DNA from: Paenibacillus campinasensis | GTDB lineage: Bacteria; Bacillota; Bacilli; Paenibacillales; Paenibacillaceae | DNA length: 64,000 nt | Direction: 5' to 3' | Assembly (NCBI RefSeq): GCF_002272015.1 | Contig: NZ_NPBY01000036.1 | Location: 1-64,000 of the forward strand | Shown here: piece by piece, positions 58,559 through 64,000 of the stretch | Layout of the letters: every line of letters begins with the position of its first letter | Numbering within the stretch: the first letter of the stretch is position 1 | Notes under the pieces: generated by a model | Database searches by the model: none | Told to the model about the DNA's origin: nothing | What the model saw: the letters and a program-made list of their open reading frames with translations, nothing else | Made by a program: the position numbers and the translations under genes

Positions 58559-59010
58559 TCATCGCTGTTCACGCATTCGATGGTTTGCGGCGGAGTAACG
58601 TTCCTGCTCCGCTGATGCCTATCGCTTCCTCTCCATCGGCATGCTAGCTTCTCCTCCCCATCATAACGCGGATGATGGCAGTGCAAACACCTTCCGGGGA
58701 TCCAGTTCGTGCTCCGCCCTGAGACTGAATTGCTGCCGTCTCGTCCGACGTCCGGGCGTTGTGACGCCGAGAATCGGTCCACCACAATATAAGATCAACG
58801 CCCCGCTCTCTCCTGCTCAAGGCAGAAAGGATCGGGGCGTTGATCGCCACATCACGTGTCAAGCAACATGATCGGTACGTATAACTGTTTTTCACACAAC
58901 CGTCTGTCATAGCTTCCGCCCCATCTCGAATTTGAGCAGAATGGAGTCACACCGTTTCACTTTCACAGCTTCCATCCTCCATGGTTCATGCCGCCTACAA
59001 TAGGTTTCGC
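58559..59010. other. Gene-free stretch with one inverted repeat
   Basis: About 450 bp between the GNAT and radical SAM genes. The only clear structure is the inverted repeat at 58793-58845. Short open frames on both strands lack ribosome binding sites and show no recognisable protein pattern. It may be decayed coding sequence. Confidence 0.5.
58793..58845. repeat. 13-bp perfect inverted repeat
   Basis: GATCAACGCCCCG (58793-58805) and CGGGGCGTTGATC (58833-58845) flank a 27-nt loop that has its own short CTGC/GCAG stem. No T-run on either side. Possible terminator of the radical SAM gene or a protein-binding site. Confidence 0.5.
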
Positions 59011-59829
59011 TTACGGCTCAAACCCCTTCTGGCTCACCCATAATTGCGATGCCGGAAAAACCTCGCTAAACCGCTTATAGACACGCTCATATGCGGAGGG
59101 GTGATACCAGTCTTCCAGGCCAAGCTTGTCATACAGCGGCTTGATCGGCAGCTTCTGCGTACGCTTGCCGCCACTGCCGTCACCCATATAATAATCGTCA
59201 ATGCACACCCGGTTGACCAAGGGGCGCAGCAGCTCCGGGAAAGCTTCCGAACTCGGCAGCACGGGGGCAATGGCTGCCTGGGTAGGCACCCCCGCTTCCT
59301 TCAACAGCTCCAGCGTCTTGATCCGTGCCTGAATCGGCGGCGCCGAAGGCGTGAAATGCTTGCGGATGTCATCGCGATCCGTCTCCACCGTCATGCTCAC
59401 CCTGACGCGATCCTTCAGCGCCTTCAGCAGCTCAATGTCGCGCCGAACGAGCGGGCTTCGCGTCTGTACGAGCAGAAAGTCAGGCGGTTCCTCGACCATG
59501 ACCTCCAGCAACCCGCGCGTCACACACGCCGTCGCCTCGATCGGCTGATACGGATCCGTGCTGGAAGACATGAAAATCGTGACCGGCCCTTTCGCCTTGG
59601 CTCGTTTCAATTCCTTGCGAAGCAGCGGTGCTGCTTCAAGCTTCACGTCCACCCACTGGCCCCATTCCTGCGCACGAAACAGCGAGACCGGCATTTGCCT
59701 GACATAGCAGTAGGAGCAGGCATAACTGCAGCCCGTGTAAGGATTCAAGGTGTGGCTGTAGCCGTTCAGAAATCCGGTGCCTTTATTCAGCAATGTCTTC
59801 GGCGTCTTGTATGCTGTTTCCAATTCCAT
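59011..59829 (-). CDS. SPL-like radical SAM protein (Rv2578c family)
   Basis: 272 residues; ATG follows GGAGGAGGGG. The 4Fe-4S/SAM motif is CSYACSYCYVRQ near residue 34 (CX3CX2C). It starts with NPYTGCSYAC, and contains IFMSSSTDPYQPIEA and RVSMTVETDRDDIRKHFTPSAP segments typical of the SPL-like group related to spore photoproduct lyase. Members of unknown function are widespread. Location next to the ada/alk alkylation-repair genes makes a nucleic-acid repair or modification role possible but unproven. Confidence 0.88.
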   Translation of the reverse strand: MELETAYKTPKTLLNKGTGFLNGYSHTLNPYTGCSYACSYCYVRQMPVSLFRAQEWGQWVDVKLEAAPLLRKELKRAKAKGPVTIFMSSSTDPYQPIEATACVTRGLLEVMVEEPPDFLLVQTRSPLVRRDIELLKALKDRVRVSMTVETDRDDIRKHFTPSAPPIQARIKTLELLKEAGVPTQAAIAPVLPSSEAFPELLRPLVNRVCIDDYYMGDGSGGKRTQKLPIKPLYDKLGLEDWYHPSAYERVYKRFSEVFPASQLWVSQKGFEP

Positions 59830-59956
59830 GAGCCCCTCCTCCTTCCTCAGCTGTGCTGCCTATGTTCTGCTCGCGCCTGTCCATACGACACCACTGCACT
59901 GCGCATTATCCCAGCGCGGTGTTTCCCCGCATGGGTAGCGGCTGATCGACCACAGA

Positions 59957-60469
59957 TCAGCGCGTCTCAAGCGCCAGCAGGCGCCCCTTCATCTCCAGCC
60001 CGCCGCGATACCCGGTCAGCGCGCCGTTCTTGCCGATGACCCGGTGGCAAGGAATCCGGATCAGCAGCGGGTTAGCCCCGATGGCTGCTGCCACGGCCCT
60101 TACGGCACTCGGCCTGCCGATATCATTCGCAATCTCGATATAAGTTAGCGTCCGGCCGTAAGGAATGTCGTTCAGCGCATGCCACACCTCCGTCTGAAAC
60201 GGCGTGCCCTTGCAGTCCACAGCCGCCTCAAACCGAAGCCGGTTCCCTTGAAAGTATTCGATCAATTCCATCGTGTACGGTTCCAGCTTCGAATCATTTT
60301 GCTGTAATGTCCGCCCCGGGAAGCGAGCCGCCAACCATGCCCTCATTTCCTCATAGGGGCTGTCCTGGGATCCAATATAACAGAGGCCCTTGCCTGTCGC
60401 TGCGAGGTAAATCCTCCAGTCGTCATGGACCAGCCGGGTCCAGAATACATCATCATCGTTAGCAGGCAT
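59957..60469 (-). CDS. adaB: Methylated-DNA-protein-cysteine methyltransferase
   Basis: Suicide repair enzyme that takes the methyl group from O6-methylguanine. 170 residues from ATG 60469, which has AAGGGGG with 8-nt spacing; an upstream ATG at 60505 overlaps adaA and lacks a box. The acceptor cysteine is in IPCHRVIGKNGALTGYRGG, and the minor-groove helix-turn-helix region includes RPSAVRAVAAAIGANP. Cotranscribed with adaA, as in B. subtilis. Confidence 0.95.
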   Translation of the reverse strand: MPANDDDVFWTRLVHDDWRIYLAATGKGLCYIGSQDSPYEEMRAWLAARFPGRTLQQNDSKLEPYTMELIEYFQGNRLRFEAAVDCKGTPFQTEVWHALNDIPYGRTLTYIEIANDIGRPSAVRAVAAAIGANPLLIRIPCHRVIGKNGALTGYRGGLEMKGRLLALETR

Positions 60470-60485
60470 TCCAAACGCCCCCTTT

Positions 60486-61055
60486 TCAAGTTCCGGAATT
60501 GTCATGTAATTTGCGATAGCTGGACGGGGTCAGCCCCGTCTTCTTCTTAAACAGGGTGATGAAATAGGCCGAATTCTCAAGACCCACCTCACGTCCGATT
60601 TCCGCCACCGTTTTGCCGGAGTCTGCCAGCAGCTGCCTCGCCCTATCCATGCGGACATCCTGTATATATTCCAGCGGGGTCCGCCCTTGAATCCGTTTGA
60701 ACGTCCGGTGCAAATGATACGGGCTTCCATGGCTGACAGTCGCCAGCACATCCAGGGTCAACGCCTCGTGACAATGGCGGTGAATATAATCGGTGATCCG
60801 CTGAATCCATTCCTGGTCCGGGGAATGCACATCGGCCGGCTTGCAGCGCTTGCATGGTCGGAAGTTCCCATCGATCGCTTCCGTACAAGTCGCAAAGATT
60901 CGCACATGCTCTCTTTTGGGCGGTCTGGACTTGCAGGATGGTCTGCAAAATATGCCGGTCGACTGAACCGCATAAAAAAATTGCCCGTCATAGTCCGAGT
61001 CGCATCGGATGATCGCGTTCCACTGCTCCTCTGCCGGTCTTGATCCGGTCGCCAT
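60486..61055 (-). CDS. adaA: AdaA, methylphosphotriester-DNA methyltransferase and transcriptional activator
   Basis: 189 residues from ATG 61055 (GGAGGTG, 6-nt spacing). The N-terminal Ada metal-binding domain has four zinc-binding cysteines in GIFCRPSCKSRPP and RPCKRCKP; the first is the one methylated by DNA phosphotriesters. The C-terminal AraC-type helix-turn-helix pair (LDVLATVSHGSPYHLHRTF and VAEIGREVGLENSAYFITLF) then activates the adaptive response. It lies 16 nt before adaB and divergent from alkA, so it should control both. Confidence 0.96.
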   Translation of the reverse strand: MATGSRPAEEQWNAIIRCDSDYDGQFFYAVQSTGIFCRPSCKSRPPKREHVRIFATCTEAIDGNFRPCKRCKPADVHSPDQEWIQRITDYIHRHCHEALTLDVLATVSHGSPYHLHRTFKRIQGRTPLEYIQDVRMDRARQLLADSGKTVAEIGREVGLENSAYFITLFKKKTGLTPSSYRKLHDNSGT

Positions 61056-61116
61056 ATCGCTCACCTCCGGTACCATTATACCCGCAAGCAAGGGCTGCCG
61101 CACGGGTTTCGAAATA

Positions 61117-61146
61117 GAAGCGCAAGATCGCAAAATGCAATAATGG
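61117..61146. promoter_or_regulatory. Candidate AdaA-binding site in the adaA/alkA intergenic region
   Basis: Three phased CGCAA/TGCAA units: GAAGCGCAAG, ATCGCAAA and ATGCAATAA. The first resembles the AAAGCGCA Ada box known from E. coli. The site overlaps a possible -35 of adaA (TTGCAT on the minus strand) and is just upstream of the alkA promoter. Confidence 0.5.
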
Positions 61147-61152
61147 CCGAAG

Positions 61153-61182
61153 TTGTGATACAACCAATATAGCGGATAGTAT
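61153..61182 (+). promoter_or_regulatory. Candidate promoter of alkA
   Basis: TTGTGA (61153-61158) and TAGTAT (61177-61182), spacing 18 bp, 26 nt before the alkA start codon. Confidence 0.5.
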
Positions 61183-61208
61183 CATAACCAGGAAAGGAGC
61201 CATCTCCC

Positions 61209-62123
61209 ATGAAACATATGCTATCCTTTCAAATCGATGTGCCCGAGCCATTTCGCTTCTCGGAAAATTTGAACTACCTCTCCAGATCGCCCAATGAATG
61301 CCTGTACCAGATCCGGAGCGATCGAATCTATCGCGCCCTTCCTGTTCAAGGGAGCGCTGTCGTGATGGACGTCGGAGCGGATGCCGACGGGCAGGCCATC
61401 GCCGTCCGACTGCTCGGGGATCCCGATTCCCCTGTCGATCAGTTGCAGTTGCAGGCCCAGGCGGAGGCTTACGTTTGGGAATGGTTCGACCTGGATACCG
61501 ACCTGGCCCCGTTTTATGAACAGGCGGAAGCTGACCCGCTGCTGGGGAAAGCCATCAAGGCGTTCTACGGATTGCGCCTGATCGGGATTCCGGATTTGTT
61601 TGAGGCGATCTCCTGGGGCATCATTGGCCAGCAAATTCATCTGGGTTATGCTTATACCCTCAAGAGACGTTTGGTGGAAGCCTACGGGCACAGTGTGGAG
61701 CATGAGGGTAACACCTATTGGCTGTTTCCGAAAGCCGAGGATATCGCCCACTTGGAGGTCCAGGATCTGCAGCCGCTTAGAATGACCGTCAAAAAATGTG
61801 AATATCTGATCCACACCGCCCGGTTGATCGCTGACGGAAGCTTAACCAAACTACAGCTTATGAATGCCGGCAGCCTGAAGCTGGCGGAGAAAAGGCTTGT
61901 CAGCATCCGGGGCATCGGACCCTGGACCGCCCATTATGTGCTGATGCGATGCCTGCGAATGCCGGATGCGTTCCCGATTGACGATGTCGGTCTTCACAAT
62001 GCGATCCGGCACCTTCAGGGGATGGACCGGAAACCGACCAAGGCAGAGATAATGGAGCTGTCCTCCCGATGGTCGGGCTGGGAAGCTTACGCCACCTTCT
62101 ATCTGTGGCGCTTTCTGTATTAA
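61209..62123 (+). CDS. alkA: DNA-3-methyladenine glycosylase II
   Basis: Base-excision repair glycosylase that removes 3-methyladenine and other alkylated bases. 304 residues: N-terminal TBP-like AlkA_N domain, then the helix-hairpin-helix glycosylase domain with VSIRGIGPWTAHYVLMRCL and the catalytic Asp in FPIDDVGLHNAIR about 20 residues later. GIIGQQIHLGYA is the conserved opening of the glycosylase domain. ATG follows GGAAAGGAG. Divergent from adaA-adaB, which is the B. subtilis arrangement. Confidence 0.96.
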   Translation: MKHMLSFQIDVPEPFRFSENLNYLSRSPNECLYQIRSDRIYRALPVQGSAVVMDVGADADGQAIAVRLLGDPDSPVDQLQLQAQAEAYVWEWFDLDTDLAPFYEQAEADPLLGKAIKAFYGLRLIGIPDLFEAISWGIIGQQIHLGYAYTLKRRLVEAYGHSVEHEGNTYWLFPKAEDIAHLEVQDLQPLRMTVKKCEYLIHTARLIADGSLTKLQLMNAGSLKLAEKRLVSIRGIGPWTAHYVLMRCLRMPDAFPIDDVGLHNAIRHLQGMDRKPTKAEIMELSSRWSGWEAYATFYLWRFLY

Positions 62124-62141
62124 CACTTGTCACAGACAGCA

Positions 62142-62206
62142 AACAGGGAAATCCCTCGCCCCGGCGCACATCATGCGGCCAGGCAAGGGATTTCCCTGTT
62201 CGTTTT
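62142..62206. terminator. Long-stem terminator between alkA and the secreted-protein gene
   Basis: AACAGGGAAATCCCT and AGGGATTTCCCTGTT form a 15-bp perfect stem enclosing a GGC-rich inner stem; CGTTTTCGC follows on the plus strand. It lies between convergent genes and may serve both. Confidence 0.7.
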
Positions 62207-62241
62207 CGCTATTAAGTCAGGCCGGTCCCGGCCCGCCCAAA

Positions 62242-62715
62242 CTACTCGATAAAGTACAATTTGCCGTCCACCTCAAGCGAGATGGCCGACTGGGCCAGGT
62301 CATCCTTGAGCTGCTTGGCATAGTCGACAACCTGGTCGATAGCCGCCTTGTCAAGCTTGTCCGTAAATGCATACACAATCGTTACGTTCTCCTTGATGAG
62401 CGTGCCTTTATCGTCCACCCATGCGCCTTCACCCGGAATCGCCGTAGCTCCGCCGAACCAGCTGGACAGCTGGGTCAAGGTCTGATCGACAAACTTCTGA
62501 TGCGCTTCCTCTGTAATCGGAATATCTCCTTTTACGGTGGAAGGCACATACACCTTGACGACATGACTCAAATGGAACTGGTCCTTCAGCGCACTTTGCG
62601 TAATCGCCGCTGCAGACGAATCCCCCTCTGCACTATACGACTGCTGTACCGGTAGAACCAGCAATGTCAGTAGTACACCGCAGGCCAGCGCAAGCGCCCA
62701 TATTCTCTTTTTCAT
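62242..62715 (-). CDS. Small secreted protein of unknown function
   Basis: 157 residues. Signal peptide MKKRIWALALACGVLLTLL with cleavage near SYSAEG; the Cys in the hydrophobic core is not in a good lipobox, so secretion rather than lipidation is favoured. The mature part has ITEEAHQKFVDQTLTQL, a GEGAWVDDKGTLIKE turn and a VTIVYAFTDK strand. This order of elements is reminiscent of DUF3574-type small proteins, but the match is weak. Sandwiched between alkA and the HTH-F1beta fusion gene, with gaps on both sides. Confidence 0.7.
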   Translation of the reverse strand: MKKRIWALALACGVLLTLLVLPVQQSYSAEGDSSAAAITQSALKDQFHLSHVVKVYVPSTVKGDIPITEEAHQKFVDQTLTQLSSWFGGATAIPGEGAWVDDKGTLIKENVTIVYAFTDKLDKAAIDQVVDYAKQLKDDLAQSAISLEVDGKLYFIE

Positions 62716-62819
62716 CCCCGATTTCTCCCTTATGTATGAATTTTCTCACTCATTATATAATGGAGCATTGCGAGCAGCAATGAAAACCTTGGAAATCGAG
62801 GGAGGGCAGCCTCGAATAA

Positions 62820-62872
62820 GAAAGCCGGCTCTCCAGAATACTCGCGGCGGAGCATCGGCGGCTCTTCTTACC
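62820..62872 (-). terminator. Hairpin downstream of HTH-F1beta gene
   Basis: Minus-strand AGCCGG...AGAGCCGGCT pairing followed by TTCTTATTC. Moderate stem, short T-run. Confidence 0.5.
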
Positions 62873-62874
62873 GG

Positions 62875-63924
62875 CTACGCTTGCAATTGACCGATCCAGG
62901 TCAAGCTTTCCACCGCCTGATGATCCATACTGCCGTTCAGAATCGCCTGCACATCATTCAGCGTATCGTGAAGCGCGACACGCACCCCTTTTATCCCCGT
63001 GTATGGCTCAGCAATTACAAATGGCTGTGTAAGATAGGCTTCCAGCCGTTCTCCACGCTCATAAGCCGTAAGCTCTGCCGCCGGGATGCCCTGAACGCCC
63101 CGTACATTGACAAGGGAGCGCAGCTCGCGGTAACGCCGCAGCAGCTTCTGTGCACGCTGTTGAACGATATGATGCAGCTGATCCAGATGGCTGCCCTCCA
63201 GAACAGAGGAGGTGGAATGAAGCGGATGGACCGCCGGAAATTTATGCCTTGCTGCCAAATCGGCATCGAATACCCACAGCGTTTCAAGCGGCCCGTACGG
63301 CATGTCGTCGTCGACAACAGCTCCCTTCAGGTCGACCAGAAACGTGGTCACATTGTGAATGCCCTCCTGCTGCAGCCGCTCCTGAAGCTCATAGATTTCG
63401 CCTGTCAGCACATGCTCGCGATCGGCCGCGAACATAATCTCAGCCCCTGTTCCCATCTCCATGATCAGATTGTAGGTGTCATCGATCGAATGGGTAACAT
63501 GTTGAACGTCATCCAGCATATCCTTCAGCTCCGGATACTCCCCATTGGGCTTTAACAGAATGGTGGCGTACCCGTCCTGCTTAAACCGGTGAAACAGCTC
63601 GCCGAGCAGCACCAGCTGTCCCATTCCGGGGCGGGCGACCAGACCCACAGTACCGCCTTTTGCCAAAGGGGCAAATAGATCCAGCGGTTTGATGCCCGTT
63701 TCAATCATCTCCACGCTTTCCCCGCGCAGAATCAGTTCATCCAGGCTGCATTTTGCCAGAGATGCCAATGCGGCAATGGTGCGGACTTCCGCCCGGCCAA
63801 CGGGAATTTTCCCTGTGCATAAGTTGGAGACTGTGGCCGGCCGTAATCCGACAGATTTGGCTGCACTGGTCAGGTTTGGAACCCTTTGTCGTAACAGTGA
63901 CACATTCAGCTTCAGATTGTCCAA
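62875..63924 (-). CDS. Helix-turn-helix protein fused to a degenerate F1-ATPase beta-subunit domain
   Basis: 349 residues from a TTG at 63924 (AAGGGTG box, 7-nt spacing). Residues 8-65 are a Cro/C1-type helix-turn-helix (LTSAAKSVGLRPATVSNLC). Residue 73 onward follows ATP synthase beta. IETGIKPLDLFAPLAKGGTV matches its ILETGIKVIDLLAPYAKGG segment. EIYELQERL, FPAVHPLHSTSS, LLRRYRELRSLV, YLTQPFVIAEPYTGIKG and HDTLNDVQAIL match EMGQLQERI, YPAVDPLDSTSR, ILQRYKELQDII, FLSQPFxVAEVFTGxPG and xDTIxGFKxIL in order. The P-loop GGAGVGKT is ARPGMGQL (97-104), the catalytic GERTREG segment is missing and the DELSEED region is shortened, so it cannot be a working rotary subunit. Aromatics that hold adenine in beta (Phe229, Tyr308) remain. 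Probably a nucleotide-responsive or purely structural DNA-binding regulator; targets unknown. Confidence 0.85.
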   Translation of the reverse strand: MDNLKLNVSLLRQRVPNLTSAAKSVGLRPATVSNLCTGKIPVGRAEVRTIAALASLAKCSLDELILRGESVEMIETGIKPLDLFAPLAKGGTVGLVARPGMGQLVLLGELFHRFKQDGYATILLKPNGEYPELKDMLDDVQHVTHSIDDTYNLIMEMGTGAEIMFAADREHVLTGEIYELQERLQQEGIHNVTTFLVDLKGAVVDDDMPYGPLETLWVFDADLAARHKFPAVHPLHSTSSVLEGSHLDQLHHIVQQRAQKLLRRYRELRSLVNVRGVQGIPAAELTAYERGERLEAYLTQPFVIAEPYTGIKGVRVALHDTLNDVQAILNGSMDHQAVESLTWIGQLQA

Positions 63925-64000
63925 GTGCTTACACCCTTTTTTAGTATAGATTCATGGTTCTTCCTAAAGGCTGGTTAGGAAAGAGTCTGCGGTGCGGACA

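Noticed and set aside
62875..63924. A second, genuine ATP synthase beta subunit or flagellar/secretion ATPase
   Set aside because: The P-loop Lys/Thr and catalytic glutamate segment are missing, the N-terminal beta-barrel is replaced by a helix-turn-helix, and no other ATP synthase or secretion genes are nearby.

Overview
The window looks like chromosomal DNA of a Paenibacillus or close relative. This rests on gene content and style, not on a database search: a split glycine decarboxylase (gcvPA/gcvPB), bacillithiol deacetylase BshB2 with YojF, separate adaA and adaB genes, a B. subtilis-type guaD, csaA, UgtP-like glycolipid synthase, secreted proteins with copper-amine-oxidase-like stalk domains and CBM-bearing glucanase-like enzymes, strong purine-rich ribosome binding sites and frequent TTG/GTG starts. 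I saw no rRNA, tRNA, insertion sequence, prophage or CRISPR array. It reads as ordinary core plus sugar-utilisation genome.

Layout. 0-11.7 kb: PLP aminotransferase, divergent MFS exporter, secreted stalk/PKD protein, large-subunit catalase, a two-gene sulfolactate operon (comB-comA), and a MocR regulator divergent from a DMT exporter. 11.8-17 kb: the glycine cleavage system, with gcvH on the minus strand and gcvT-gcvPA-gcvPB on the plus strand, each behind its own tandem glycine riboswitch, head to head. 17-25.4 kb: a membrane protein with an L7/L12-like tail, arylamine N-acetyltransferase, guanine deaminase, alpha/beta hydrolase, nitroreductase with Rrf2 regulator, an oxidoreductase/AraC divergent pair, MATE exporter. 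25.4-28.5 kb: purT behind a ZTP riboswitch, divergent csaA with a long folded leader, and a LacI regulator. 28.6-36 kb: a sugar operon (lacI-malE-malF-malG-secreted GH87-like glucanase) with palindromic operators; malF carries an apparent early in-frame stop. 36-41 kb: YebC-family protein, GH2 beta-galactosidase and its divergent AraC regulator.

41-50.2 kb: a sulfur/thiol region (cysJ-cysI, yojF-bshB2, YfiT/DinB protein) with two Gfo/Idh/MocA dehydrogenases and an AraC regulator between. 50.2-53 kb: two VTT/DedA membrane proteins flanking a glycolipid glycosyltransferase. 53-59 kb: two HAD phosphatases, a peptidase E-like protein, WYL regulator, DinB protein, YdeI-like protein, GNAT enzyme. 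59-62.1 kb: DNA-alkylation repair (adaA-adaB divergent from alkA) next to an SPL-like radical SAM protein. 62.2-64 kb: a small secreted protein and the most unusual gene of the window, a Cro/C1-type helix-turn-helix fused to a degenerate F1-ATPase beta subunit (62875-63924, minus).

The hunt's main candidate is that fusion: it keeps the F1-beta fold signatures and the adenine-pocket aromatics but has lost the P-loop Lys/Thr, the catalytic-Glu segment and the DELSEED lever, suggesting a nucleotide-responsive DNA-binding regulator. Other notable points are the paired divergent glycine riboswitches, the malF stop, two LacI paralogues sharing recognition helix and operator, and the folded csaA leader.
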